Part shown: piece by piece, positions 7,939-17,582 of the stretch | Layout: the number at the start of each line of letters is the position of its first letter | Position numbering within the stretch: position 1 is the first letter of the stretch | Source: Leptobacterium sp964389205 | GTDB lineage: Bacteria; Bacteroidota; Bacteroidia; Flavobacteriales; Flavobacteriaceae | Direction: 5' to 3' | Assembly (NCBI GenBank): GCA_964389205.1 | Contig: CAYMDH010000012.1 | Span: 1 to 64,000 of the forward strand | Length of the DNA stretch: 64,000 bases | The notes under the pieces: generated by a model | What the model was told of the DNA's origin: nothing | Databases searched by the model: none | Seen by the model: only the letters and a program-made list of their open reading frames with translations | Made by a program: the position numbers and the translations under genes

Positions 7939-10900
7939 TTGCTACTTCTTTTAGCGATTATATTTTCAATTCCGGCAGTACAAAATAATATAGCCAAACG
8001 TGTTACAAAATCTCTAAACGAAACCTATAATACAAACATTAATATAGATAGAGTAGATCTATCTTTTATTGGAAAAGTAGGTGTAAAGGGTATTTTTATA
8101 AAAGACTATAAAAAAGATACATTAATTTATATAAAAGAATTAAACACTTCTATATTAAGTGTCAAAAGTGCAGTAGATGGAAAATTAAGATTTGGTAATA
8201 TAACGATAGATGAGCTTGTTTTTAATCTAAAAACATATAAAGGTGAAAGGTTAACGAATTTAGATGTTTTTATAGAAAAACTAGAAGGCGAACCTGTAGA
8301 AAACCAATCACCTTCTTCTTTTTTATTGACATCCTCAAAAATTAAATTGAATGATGGAATATTTAGACTTATTGATGAGAACCTGAACAATCAAAACATA
8401 TTAAACTTCCAAGAACTCAATGCAAATGTCAAAGATTTTAGAATTGAAGGTCCCAATCTAACCTCGGCTGTAGAAGACCTTAGTTTTTCATCAGCTAGAG
8501 GTATGAAAATGAAAAAATTGAATACGAACTTTATGTATTCATTATCAGAAATGCGTTTTGATGATTTGGAAATTCTAACTGAAAAGTCAGAACTTAAAGG
8601 AGGGCTGGTATTTAATTATAACAGGCAAGATTTTGCGCAATTTTTAAGCAAGGTTAAATTTAAAGCAAATTTCAAAGACGCTAGTGTTGCACTTGACGAA
8701 GTAAATTTATTTTACAATGAATTTGGTTCTAATAAAACAGTTGTTTTCTCTTCAGATTTAGAAGGTGTATTAAACGATTTTACAGCAATTCAAATGAACT
8801 TAAAATCAGAGAGTTCACTTATAAAAGGAGATTTTAATTTTAAAAATATTTTTTCATCCAAAGCACCTTTTGAATTAACAGCAGGAATAGAAAATATATC
8901 TTCAAGTTATTATCAATTAAAAAACCTACTTCCAGATATCTTAGGTAAAACACTGCCTTCATCATTTGATAAGTTTGGATATTTCACTATTAATGGAAAT
9001 GCTGTTATTACAGAAGAAGAGATCAATGCTACTATTAATCTTTTTACAGATATAGGTAGCGGATATGCAGATCTTAATCTAACAGATATAGGTGCTATTG
9101 ACAACGCATCATACAAAGGTTTTGTTTCTTTTATTGACGTAGATTTAGGAAGCTTAATTGAAGATAAAACTTTTGGAAAAACTACTTTAGACTTTAATGT
9201 AGACGGCATAGGATTTACACAAGAAAACTTAAACACAGAAGTAATAGGGAAAGTACTCAAGATGTATTACAGAGGGTATGATTACACTAATATTGATGTT
9301 TCAGGAATTATTAAGGATCAGCTTTTTGATGGAGCAATGGTTTCTAATGACCCTAATTTTAAGTTTAATTTTAAAGGATTAGCAGATTTATCGCAAACAA
9401 AAAACAAATTCAATTTTATTGCTTCTATAAGTTATGCAGATTTTAAAAAGATCAAATTAATTACTACAGATAGTATTTCCATTTTTAAAGGAAATATTGA
9501 TGTAGACATGCTAGGTAATACATTTGATAACTTAGAAGGTGAAATCACTTTTTCAAAAACAAATTATAAGAATCAGGATGATGACTATTATTTTGAAGAT
9601 TTTGAAGTCACTTCATCTTTTAATAATCAAGAACGAATATTAAAAATTAACTCCCCAGATTTTATAACAGGAACTGTAAAAGGGAAATTTTATATTGCAG
9701 AAGTTGGTAAACTAATAGGAAACTCTATAGGAAGTTTATATACTAATTATGCAGCTGCAGAAGTACGTCCAGATCAATATATGGACTTTAATTTAAAAAT
9801 ATACAATAAAATTGTAGAAGTATTTTTCCCCGATATACGATTTGGTAAAAACACCTCTATACGAGGAAATATAGAGGTTAATGAGGGTGATTTTAAATTG
9901 ACATTTAAGTCTCCTAATATAGAAGCTTACGGAAGACGATTTGACGATATAAACATTCAATTAGACAGTAAAAACCCATTGTCTAATACATATATAGGGA
10001 TTGGAAAAGTAGATGCTGGTTTCTACAAGGTTTCAGACTTTAATTTAATTAACATAACAATTAAAGATACCTTGTTTTTTAGAACAGAATTTAAAGGGGG
10101 AGAATCTTATGATCATGATTATAATCTTAACTTTTACCATACGTTTAATGATAAAAACCGTTCTATTATAGGTTTAAAAAAATCTGAAGTTGGTGTTAAA
10201 GGGACAAAGTGGCTTTTAAATAAAAATGAAAACAACAAAAACAGAGTTATATTTAACAGAACATTAGATAGTATTGATATTGAAGAGATTGACATGACCT
10301 ATGAAGATGAACAAATTAATCTTAAAGGCGTACTTATAGACTCTACATACAAGAATATAAAACTACAGTTTAAGAATGTAAATTTAGATAAAATTACTCC
10401 CTCTATAGATAGCTTATCACTTACAGGTATTGTTGATGGTGATTTAAATATACTGCAACGTAAAAAAAATTACTTCCCATCTTCCAATCTTCTAATAAAA
10501 GATTTCACAATAAATGATTTTGATTTAGGAACTTTAGATATTGGAATTATAGGAAATGAGAGTTTAACAAAATATTCTGTTGATGCTGCTTTGTATAATA
10601 ACCTAGTTGAAAATCTCAGAGTTATAGGTACTACAGGATTTGACAAAGGAAATACGGAAATAGATTTAAAAGCAACCTTAAACGAATTAAACTTAGCGCC
10701 TTTTAGCCCTCTAGGAGAAGATATTATATCGAATATAAGAGGATTGGTTTCTGGAAATGCAAATGTAACAGGCTCTTTTGATAAACCGAGTATTGACGGG
10801 CAATTGACATTAAACGAAGCTGGCTTAAAAGTACCTTATTTAAATGTTGATCTAGATTTTAATCCATTGGCGAAGGTTAATCTGTATGGACAAACTTTTG

Positions 10901-12363
10901 AATTCGATAATATTATATTGACAGATAGTGAATATGATACACAAGCAAGTTTAAATGGTACTATAACGCATACTAATTTTAGTGATTGGTATTTAAATTT
11001 AGACCTTAACACACTCAACGATCGGTTTTTGGTATTAGACACAGCATATGATGAAGATGAACTGTATTATGGAACTGGTTTTATAATTGGAGCTGCTCAA
11101 ATTTTTGGCCTTACAGATGCTTTAACAATAAAAGTAGAGGCACAAACAGAGGCAGGGACTTCATTTAAAATTCCAATAAGTGATGTTACAACTATTGGGG
11201 ATGCTTCTTTTATCAACTTCATAAATAAGAATGAAACAGAAGCAGAGCGACAACAGCGAGAACTAACTTCATATCGAGGATTAGAATTAGAATTTAATTT
11301 AGATGTTACTCCAGATGCAGAAGTTGAAATTGTGGTTGATCAAAAAACAGGGAGTACTTTAAAAGGAACAGGAGCAGGAAACCTTTTGATAGAAATAAAC
11401 ACTAACGGGAAATTTAATATGTATGGTGACTTTATTACATTCTCAGGTGATTATAATTTTAAATATGGAGGGATATTGGATAAAAAATTCATAGTACTCC
11501 CTAATGGTACGATTAACTGGTCTGGAGATCCTTTAAAAGCAGACGTAAACTTGCAAGCAGTGTACTCTACATCAGCAAATCCAGCAATTTTATTAGATAA
11601 TTCAACAATTACTAGAAAGATAAATACTGATGTGGTTATTAAGTTGCAAGGAGAATTATTACAGCCTACCATAGAATATGATATCCAATTCCCTAATACC
11701 AATGCTATTACAGTATCAGAATTAAACTTTAAACTATCAGATAAAAATAGAAGAGAACTACAAGCTTTGTCATTATTATCACAAGGAACATTTATTAATG
11801 AAGTAAGTATTACGCAACAAGCATTAACAGGTAATCTAATTGAGACGGCTTCGAGTTTGATTAATGATTTATTGAATGATGGAGATGGGAAGTTTGATGT
11901 AGGTATATCTATAGAACAAGGAGATCGTTCTCCTTTAGGGGTTAATACTGAGAATAGGTTTGGAGTAACGGTTTCTACACAATTAAGTGAACGGATCTTA
12001 ATCAATGGGAAGTTTGGAATTCCTATCGGAGGAGTTACAGAATCTGTTGTAGCAGGAGATGTGGAGATTCAAATTTTATTAAATGAAGATGGAAGTTTAA
12101 GTGCAAAAATATTTAATAGAGAAAATGAGATTCAGCAATTTCTATCAGATCAAATAGGATATACCCAAGGAGTAGGACTTTCATACCAAGTAGAATTTAA
12201 CACCTTTAAACAATTAATGCGCAAAATTTTCAGGAAAACAGAAAAACCCGATCTAATAGAAAATGATGATTCTGATGAGAAAGAAGTTATTGAAAAAGAT
12301 GACCTTATTAATCAAGTTGTTAAAAAGAAGAAGAAAAAATCTTCACAAAATAAAACAAACTAA
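7939..12363 (+). CDS. tamB: Translocation/assembly module TamB
   Basis: This 1474-residue AsmA/TamB-like protein spans the periplasm and takes part in outer-membrane protein or lipid transport. An N-terminal membrane anchor is followed by about 1000 residues of repetitive beta structure, then the conserved TamB (DUF490) domain at about 1000-1430 (GNLLIEINTNGKFNMYGDF, YNFKYGG, then ISEQGD/RFGVTVSTQL-like strands). The tail is Lys-rich (KKKKKKSS). The TTG at 7939 is the only standard start in reach, yet the frame stays open upstream and reads KKLRKILVRIFLAILV, a normal basic-plus-hydrophobic anchor. The true start may be a rare codon such as ATC at 7888. It is divergent from tsaD and converges on the symporter gene, sharing CTAA. 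Confidence 0.88.
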   Translation: MLLLLAIIFSIPAVQNNIAKRVTKSLNETYNTNINIDRVDLSFIGKVGVKGIFIKDYKKDTLIYIKELNTSILSVKSAVDGKLRFGNITIDELVFNLKTYKGERLTNLDVFIEKLEGEPVENQSPSSFLLTSSKIKLNDGIFRLIDENLNNQNILNFQELNANVKDFRIEGPNLTSAVEDLSFSSARGMKMKKLNTNFMYSLSEMRFDDLEILTEKSELKGGLVFNYNRQDFAQFLSKVKFKANFKDASVALDEVNLFYNEFGSNKTVVFSSDLEGVLNDFTAIQMNLKSESSLIKGDFNFKNIFSSKAPFELTAGIENISSSYYQLKNLLPDILGKTLPSSFDKFGYFTINGNAVITEEEINATINLFTDIGSGYADLNLTDIGAIDNASYKGFVSFIDVDLGSLIEDKTFGKTTLDFNVDGIGFTQENLNTEVIGKVLKMYYRGYDYTNIDVSGIIKDQLFDGAMVSNDPNFKFNFKGLADLSQTKNKFNFIASISYADFKKIKLITTDSISIFKGNIDVDMLGNTFDNLEGEITFSKTNYKNQDDDYYFEDFEVTSSFNNQERILKINSPDFITGTVKGKFYIAEVGKLIGNSIGSLYTNYAAAEVRPDQYMDFNLKIYNKIVEVFFPDIRFGKNTSIRGNIEVNEGDFKLTFKSPNIEAYGRRFDDINIQLDSKNPLSNTYIGIGKVDAGFYKVSDFNLINITIKDTLFFRTEFKGGESYDHDYNLNFYHTFNDKNRSIIGLKKSEVGVKGTKWLLNKNENNKNRVIFNRTLDSIDIEEIDMTYEDEQINLKGVLIDSTYKNIKLQFKNVNLDKITPSIDSLSLTGIVDGDLNILQRKKNYFPSSNLLIKDFTINDFDLGTLDIGIIGNESLTKYSVDAALYNNLVENLRVIGTTGFDKGNTEIDLKATLNELNLAPFSPLGEDIISNIRGLVSGNANVTGSFDKPSIDGQLTLNEAGLKVPYLNVDLDFNPLAKVNLYGQTFEFDNIILTDSEYDTQASLNGTITHTNFSDWYLNLDLNTLNDRFLVLDTAYDEDELYYGTGFIIGAAQIFGLTDALTIKVEAQTEAGTSFKIPISDVTTIGDASFINFINKNETEAERQQRELTSYRGLELEFNLDVTPDAEVEIVVDQKTGSTLKGTGAGNLLIEINTNGKFNMYGDFITFSGDYNFKYGGILDKKFIVLPNGTINWSGDPLKADVNLQAVYSTSANPAILLDNSTITRKINTDVVIKLQGELLQPTIEYDIQFPNTNAITVSELNFKLSDKNRRELQALSLLSQGTFINEVSITQQALTGNLIETASSLINDLLNDGDGKFDVGISIEQGDRSPLGVNTENRFGVTVSTQLSERILINGKFGIPIGGVTESVVAGDVEIQILLNEDGSLSAKIFNRENEIQQFLSDQIGYTQGVGLSYQVEFNTFKQLMRKIFRKTEKPDLIENDDSDEKEVIEKDDLINQVVKKKKKKSSQNKTN

Positions 12364-14087
12364 ACAATCTTTTTCCAGACTTTAATTAATCCAAAAGCGC
12401 ACACTCCTACAAATCCAGCAAGTAATATTGCCAAGCTTGTATTCCCATAGATAAAATACCCTATTGAAAAGAGGGAAGCATAAACTCCAAAGACACCGCA
12501 TAGAAATGCAGTAATCTTATAATTAAACCTATAAAACTTTGATCTTTTTCCAAAAACCAATGCATTAAATGTTGTGATTGTCTTTTCTTCAGTTGGTTTT
12601 GTTAAGAGTGTAACCAATACCCATCCAATAGTGGTAATAATTACTCCCAGAACCAATTTCCAATGACCTGCAAGTGTAATCATAGGTTCTTTAGCTTTTC
12701 CATCAATAAAAAATACAAAAGCGATTAAAAAAGAAATTATCATGGCAGCTATTTCACTATATGGATTAATTCGTTTCCAAAACCATCTTAAAATAAATAA
12801 AAGTCCTGTTCCTGCTCCAATTTGTAATAACAAATCAAAAGCTTCTTTTGCTTCTTCTAGAACGGTTGCTAATAATGCAGCAAGTATCATCATGCTAGCA
12901 GTAGATATTCTACCTATTGTTACCAATTCTTTACCAGATGCTTCAGGTTTAATAAACCTTTTGTAAAAATCATTAACAACATATGAACTTCCCCAATTGA
13001 GGTGAGTAGAAATAGTACTCATAAAAGCGGCAACTAAAGAAGTGATAACAATTCCTAACAAACCGGCAGGCAAATAGGTTAGCATTGCAGGGTATGATAA
13101 ATCATCTTTTACAAAACTAGGGTCTAAATTTGGAAAAGCGGCTTGTAATGATTCTATGTTTGGAAAAATAATCAAGGAAGCCATTCCTATAATAATCCAT
13201 GGCCATGGACGTAATGCATAATGTGCAATATTGAAAAATAACACAGCTTTGGTTGCATGTTTTTCATCTTTAGCCGCTAGCATACGTTGTGCTATATAAC
13301 CTCCGCCGCCTGGTTCTGCGCCAGGATACCAAACACTCCACCACTGTACAGCTAAGGGAATTATTAGTAAGGGTATATAAACCTCTGGTTTTGTGAAATC
13401 TGGAAACATAGAGGTTTTTTCTGCAACTGATGGTGATGATAATAAATTTTGAAGCCCCCCAATCTCAGGAAGGTCTACTATGTATATAGTGGCCCAAATG
13501 CTCCCTACCATGGCGATCAAAAATTGAATGAAATCTGTAATAAGAACTCCTTTAAGCCCTCCTAACATAGAATAAATGACCGTAACGACAGAAGCAATTA
13601 AAAGGGTTTTTTGTGGTGAAAAATCAAACATTACGTGCCCTATTTTAATAGCTGCTAAACATACATTAGCCATAATGACAATATTAAAAAACACACCCAA
13701 ATAGATAGCTCTAAAACCTCTTAAATATGCAGCAGATTTTCCAGAATAACGAAGTTCATAGAATTCTAAATCTGTGGTAACTCCACTTTTCCTCCATAAC
13801 TTGGCATAAAAAAATACGGTAAGCATCCCTGTTAATAAAAAACTCCACCAAACCCAATTTCCAGCAACACCATCTTTTCTAACAATTCCAGCAACTAAAT
13901 TTGGTGTATCTGCAGCAAAAGTAGTTGCGACCATAGAGACTCCTAATAACCACCAAGGCATATTTCTATTAGAGAGAAAAAACGATTTTGAATCCTTCCC
14001 AGATGATTTTGAAACGATCAAACCAATGATTAATGAGATGAAAAAGAAGGCAATAATCAATATATAATCCAGTGTAGATAAGGCCAT
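12360..14087 (-). CDS. Sodium:solute symporter (SSS family)
   Basis: The 575-residue inner-membrane protein has about 14-15 hydrophobic segments and the SSS hallmarks: FFLSNRNMPWWLLGVSMVATTFAADTPN early on (about 32-60), and GLLGIVITSLVAAFMSTISTHLNWGSSYVVNDFY in the middle. It probably imports a sugar or organic acid with Na+, but the solute cannot be read. The ATG at 14087 gives a clean MALSTLDYILI start; the ORF can be extended to 14135 without support. It is divergent from pfkA, which favours a sugar substrate. Confidence 0.88.
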   Translation of the reverse strand: MALSTLDYILIIAFFFISLIIGLIVSKSSGKDSKSFFLSNRNMPWWLLGVSMVATTFAADTPNLVAGIVRKDGVAGNWVWWSFLLTGMLTVFFYAKLWRKSGVTTDLEFYELRYSGKSAAYLRGFRAIYLGVFFNIVIMANVCLAAIKIGHVMFDFSPQKTLLIASVVTVIYSMLGGLKGVLITDFIQFLIAMVGSIWATIYIVDLPEIGGLQNLLSSPSVAEKTSMFPDFTKPEVYIPLLIIPLAVQWWSVWYPGAEPGGGGYIAQRMLAAKDEKHATKAVLFFNIAHYALRPWPWIIIGMASLIIFPNIESLQAAFPNLDPSFVKDDLSYPAMLTYLPAGLLGIVITSLVAAFMSTISTHLNWGSSYVVNDFYKRFIKPEASGKELVTIGRISTASMMILAALLATVLEEAKEAFDLLLQIGAGTGLLFILRWFWKRINPYSEIAAMIISFLIAFVFFIDGKAKEPMITLAGHWKLVLGVIITTIGWVLVTLLTKPTEEKTITTFNALVFGKRSKFYRFNYKITAFLCGVFGVYASLFSIGYFIYGNTSLAILLAGFVGVCAFGLIKVWKKIV

Positions 14088-14132
14088 GAGCAAATATTTA
14101 TTAACGAAAACGTTTGAAATTTTAAAAGTAGT

Positions 14133-14140
14133 CAAAAATA
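14133..14140 (-). promoter_or_regulatory. Candidate -7 box for the symporter gene
   Basis: Minus-strand TATTTTTG matches TAnnTTTG, about 46 bp upstream of the start at 14087. No convincing -33 TTG is visible. Confidence 0.33.
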
Positions 14141-14166
14141 GATATTACAATATTAGAAAATTAAAA

Positions 14167-14174
14167 TAAGTTTG
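14167..14174 (+). promoter_or_regulatory. Candidate -7 box for the pfkA operon
   Basis: TAAGTTTG matches TAnnTTTG and lies 29 bp before the pfkA ATG, a normal leader length. A -33 TTG is not obvious at 19-21 bp upstream. Confidence 0.45.
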
Positions 14175-14203
14175 GTAGTTTTACTTAAATAAACGAAACA
14201 TGA

Positions 14204-15190
14204 ATGACTCAGAACATTAAAAAAATTGCAGTTCTTACTTCTGGAGGAGATTCTCCAGGGATGAATGCAGCAATACGATCTGTAGTGAGAACATGTGCTT
14301 TTCATAATCTTTCTTGTGTAGGTGTTTATAGAGGATACCAAGGAATGATAGAAGGTGATTTTAAAGAAATGAATGCGAGAAGTGTAAATAACATCATTAA
14401 TAAAGGTGGTACTATTCTCAAATCTGCACGATCTTTAGAATTTAGAACACCTGAAGGAAGAAAAAAAGCATATGACAACCTAGTTTCCAAAGGGATCCAT
14501 GCTTTTGTGGTTATTGGAGGAGATGGAAGTTTTACTGGGGCTATGATTTTTAATCAAGAATACAGTTTTCCTGTAATGGGAATTCCGGGTACTATTGATA
14601 ATGACATTTTTGGAACCAATTTCACATTAGGTTTTGATACCGCATTAAATACTGTGGTTGAAGCAATAGATAAAATTAGAGATACCGCCAGTTCTCATAA
14701 TAGACTATTTTTTGTGGAAGTAATGGGTAGAGATGTAGGTCATATAGCACTTAATGCAGGAGTAGGAGCTGGAGCAGAAGAAATATTGATCCCAGAAGAA
14801 GACTTAGGTTTAGAACGCCTTTTAGAATCTTTAAAAAGAAGTAAGAAATCTGGAAAATCATCTAGTCTTGTGTTAGTTGCAGAAGGCGATAAAATAGGTA
14901 AGAACGTTTTTGAACTCAAAGAGTATGTGGAAGAAAACCTTCCGGATTATGATGTACGTGTTTCTGTATTAGGACATATGCAAAGAGGAGGTTCTCCTTC
15001 GTGTTATGACAGAGTACTGGCCAGTAGAATGGGAGTAAAAGCGGTTGAAAGTATTTTAGATGGTAAAACAAATTATATGGTAGGAGTTATAGGCAATAAA
15101 ATGTCATTGACTCCAATAGAAAAAGCAATAAAAGGTCATACTAAAATTGATACAGAATTATTAAGAGTATCTGATATAATGACTACATAA
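14204..15190 (+). CDS. pfkA: ATP-dependent 6-phosphofructokinase
   Basis: PfkA phosphorylates fructose 6-phosphate to fructose 1,6-bisphosphate. The 328-residue product is a normal bacterial length. It has the ATP loop TSGGDSPGMNAAIR (12-25), GGDGSF (105-110), the catalytic PGTIDND (128-134, Asp132 as base), the substrate region MGRDVGHIAL and the allosteric-side motif HMQRGGSPS. Gly107 in GGDGS indicates the ATP-dependent rather than pyrophosphate type. The next gene, gapA, starts 22 bp downstream, so the two are cotranscribed. Confidence 0.97.
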   Translation: MTQNIKKIAVLTSGGDSPGMNAAIRSVVRTCAFHNLSCVGVYRGYQGMIEGDFKEMNARSVNNIINKGGTILKSARSLEFRTPEGRKKAYDNLVSKGIHAFVVIGGDGSFTGAMIFNQEYSFPVMGIPGTIDNDIFGTNFTLGFDTALNTVVEAIDKIRDTASSHNRLFFVEVMGRDVGHIALNAGVGAGAEEILIPEEDLGLERLLESLKRSKKSGKSSSLVLVAEGDKIGKNVFELKEYVEENLPDYDVRVSVLGHMQRGGSPSCYDRVLASRMGVKAVESILDGKTNYMVGVIGNKMSLTPIEKAIKGHTKIDTELLRVSDIMTT

Positions 15191-15212
15191 AAAATAATGT
15201 AAAATAAAAACG

Positions 15213-16217
15213 ATGACAAAAGTTAAAATAGGAATTAATGGTTTTGGTAGAATAGGTAGATTGGTATTTAGAGCAGCCATTAAAAGAAATGATATAGAAG
15301 TAGTAGGAATTAACGATTTATTAGAAGTAAATCATTTAGCATATTTATTAGAATATGATTCAGTTCACGGTAAGTTTGATGGTACTGTTGAGGTAAAAGA
15401 TGGACATTTAGTAGTCAATGGGGAATCTGTTAGAATTTCTGCAGAACGTGATCCAAAAAATCTAAAATGGGATGAGGTAGGAGCAGAGATTATAGCAGAA
15501 TGCACAGGTATATTTACAACCAATGATACTGCACAGTATCATATTGATGCAGGCGCTAAAAAAGTAGTTATTTCTGCGCCTTCAAAAGATGTTCCAATGT
15601 TTGTTATGGGAGTAAATCACAAAAATATTCAATCGTCAGATACTATAGTTTCTAATGCTTCATGTACAACAAATTGTTTAGCTCCATTAGCAAAAGTTTT
15701 AGACGACGAATTTGGTATTGTAGAAGGACTAATGACTACAGTTCATGCAACTACAGCTACTCAATTGACAGTAGATGGACCTTCTAAAAAAGATTATAGA
15801 GGAGGAAGGGGAGCGATGCTTAATATTATACCGGCTTCTACAGGGGCGGCTAAGGCAGTAACTAAAGTAATTCCATCTTTAGAAGGTAAATTAACAGGGA
15901 TGGCATTTAGGGTGCCAACGTCAGATGTATCAGTAGTAGATTTAACTGTGCGTCTAAAGAAGAATACTTCTTATGAAGAAATTAAAAAGATAATGAAGGC
16001 ACGTTCAGAATCGGGAGATTTAGAAGGTGTTTTAGGGTATACTGAAGATCCTGTAGTTTCTCAAGATTTTATTGGAGAAACTAGAACAAGTGTATTTGAT
16101 GCAGGCGCGGGAATGGAGCTAAATTCAAATTTTTTCAAAGTAGTTTCTTGGTATGATAATGAAGCAGGTTTTTCAAATAAATTATTAGATCTAGTGGCAC
16201 ATGTTGCTTCACTTTAG
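15213..16217 (+). CDS. gapA: Glyceraldehyde-3-phosphate dehydrogenase, type I
   Basis: The enzyme oxidises glyceraldehyde 3-phosphate to 1,3-bisphosphoglycerate with NAD+. The 334-residue protein shows the Rossmann motif INGFGRIGR (8-16), Asp35 in VGINDL (a mark of NAD preference), and the active site SNASCTTNCLAP with Cys151 and His178. The phosphate-binding TGAAKAVTKV and the C-terminal WYDNEAGFSNKLLD are intact. It is second in the pfkA operon. Confidence 0.97.
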   Translation: MTKVKIGINGFGRIGRLVFRAAIKRNDIEVVGINDLLEVNHLAYLLEYDSVHGKFDGTVEVKDGHLVVNGESVRISAERDPKNLKWDEVGAEIIAECTGIFTTNDTAQYHIDAGAKKVVISAPSKDVPMFVMGVNHKNIQSSDTIVSNASCTTNCLAPLAKVLDDEFGIVEGLMTTVHATTATQLTVDGPSKKDYRGGRGAMLNIIPASTGAAKAVTKVIPSLEGKLTGMAFRVPTSDVSVVDLTVRLKKNTSYEEIKKIMKARSESGDLEGVLGYTEDPVVSQDFIGETRTSVFDAGAGMELNSNFFKVVSWYDNEAGFSNKLLDLVAHVASL

Positions 16218-16283
16218 TTTTTAAAAACACAAAGTTTTTTCGATTTAATGATTAATTGAAAACCTTTAAATAAAGAAAATTTT

Positions 16284-17141
16284 ATGGTATTAATAGTTGA
16301 TAGTGGGGCTACAAAGTCAGATTGGATAGCTTTGGATGATACGGGGGATCAATTATTTATGACCCAAACATTAGGGTTAAGTCCAGAGGTCTTGACAAGA
16401 GAAATAATAGATGAACGTTTGGCTAACAATTTTGAGTTATTTAAACACCGAAAAGAAGTTCAACAATTATTCTTTTATGGAGCTGGATGTGGTACGCTCA
16501 GAATGAGAAATTATTTAAAAGAAATTTTTCAAACATATTTTATCAATGCAACTATTGTTGTTAAAGAAGATACTTACGCAGCAGTCTATTCAACAATAAC
16601 CGCAAATGAAAAAGCAGTTGTCTGTATTTTAGGTACAGGATCTAATTGTTGTTATTATGACGGTAATGAACTACATCAAAAAGTAAGTTCATTAGGATAT
16701 GTTTTAATGGATGATTGTAGTGGTAATTATTTTGGAAGACAATTAATAAGAGATTTTTATTTTAATAAAATGCCACAGCGTTTGGCCAATAAATTTGAGA
16801 AAGAATACGATTTGGAAGCAGATGTAATAAAAAATCATTTGTATAAGCAACCAAATCCAAATACGTATTTAGCAACTTTTGCAAAATTTGTAATTCAAAA
16901 TAAAAATGAAGAATATTGCCAAGGTTTGATAACCAAAGGAATGAAATTATTTGTAGATAATTCTATCAAGCAATTTGATTTAGTAGACAATCAAATGCCA
17001 GTACATTTTGTGGGAAGCATTGCATATTACCTTCAGGATGAATTAAGAGCTATACTAATAGAGAATGATTTAAATCCAGGAAATATTTTAAGAAGACCTA
17101 TAGATGGCTTGGTTAAATACCATCAAGCAGTATTTCAATAA
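16284..17141 (+). CDS. N-acetylglucosamine kinase (BadF/BadG ATPase family)
   Basis: The 285-residue ASKHA-fold kinase probably phosphorylates N-acetylglucosamine recovered from peptidoglycan or chitin. The phosphate-1 loop is VDSGATKSDW (5-14), the phosphate-2/adenosine region is ILGTGSNCC (115-123), and GSIAYYL near residue 240 fits the ATP site. It is 66 bp downstream of gapA and ends at a bidirectional terminator. A related BadF-type activator is less likely because no Fe-S cysteine pattern is present. Confidence 0.83.
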   Translation: MVLIVDSGATKSDWIALDDTGDQLFMTQTLGLSPEVLTREIIDERLANNFELFKHRKEVQQLFFYGAGCGTLRMRNYLKEIFQTYFINATIVVKEDTYAAVYSTITANEKAVVCILGTGSNCCYYDGNELHQKVSSLGYVLMDDCSGNYFGRQLIRDFYFNKMPQRLANKFEKEYDLEADVIKNHLYKQPNPNTYLATFAKFVIQNKNEEYCQGLITKGMKLFVDNSIKQFDLVDNQMPVHFVGSIAYYLQDELRAILIENDLNPGNILRRPIDGLVKYHQAVFQ

Positions 17142-17167
17142 AAAAGTCGCATTTAGCGACTTTTTTT
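17141..17167. terminator. Bidirectional intrinsic terminator between the kinase gene and ridA
   Basis: A 10-bp stem (17141-17150 with 17156-17165; GC core GTCGC/GCGAC) with loop ATTTA is flanked by A5 and T7. It starts right after the kinase stop and its T-run overlaps the ridA stop codon, so it can serve both convergent genes. Confidence 0.8.
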
Positions 17168-17549
17168 ATTTTACGGCTATCATAGATATTTCTACATTAA
17201 CAAACTTAGGTAAGTTTGCAACTTCAACAGTTTCTCTTGCAGGTGCAGTTTCATCACTAAAATAACTTCCATAAATTCCGTTTACAGAAACAAAATTATT
17301 CATGTCACTTAAAAATATAGAAGTCTTGACTACATTTTCAAATGTCATATTTGCTGCTTTTAATACTGCTTTAAGGTTTTGCATTACTTGTTTAGTTTCA
17401 TCTTCTATTCCAGAATTGATAAGCTCTCCTGTTTGAGCATTAATTGGAATTTGACCTGATAAATACAAAGTATTACCACTCAAAACAGCTTGGTTGTATG
17501 GGCCTAATGGCGCAGGTGCATTATCTGTTTTAATAATAGTTTTTTTCAT
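17166..17549 (-). CDS. ridA: RidA family enamine/imine deaminase
   Basis: RidA hydrolyses reactive 2-aminoacrylate-type enamines formed by PLP enzymes. The 127-residue protein has the full family layout: GPYNQAV (16-22), LSGQIP, and the C-terminal PARETVEVANLP with the catalytic Arg105 and Glu120 at the usual sites. It lies 33 bp after lptD on the same strand and is probably cotranscribed with it. The link is likely positional rather than functional. Confidence 0.92.
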   Translation of the reverse strand: MKKTIIKTDNAPAPLGPYNQAVLSGNTLYLSGQIPINAQTGELINSGIEDETKQVMQNLKAVLKAANMTFENVVKTSIFLSDMNNFVSVNGIYGSYFSDETAPARETVEVANLPKFVNVEISMIAVK

Positions 17550-17582
17550 AGCTACTCTTTCTTTTTTATTTAATAGTAATGT

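Noticed and set aside
7836..7997. Extended tsaD N-terminus
   Set aside because: It overlaps the tamB anchor and pushes ESSCDD 54 residues from its usual place.
11451..12005. Minus-strand 184-codon ORF in tamB
   Set aside because: It is antisense to the conserved TamB domain, has no recognisable features and reflects base composition.
16223..16239. Hairpin after gapA (AAAAAC with GTTTTT)
   Set aside because: The 6-bp stem is nearly all A-T and could not be told from chance; the next gene is probably in the same operon.
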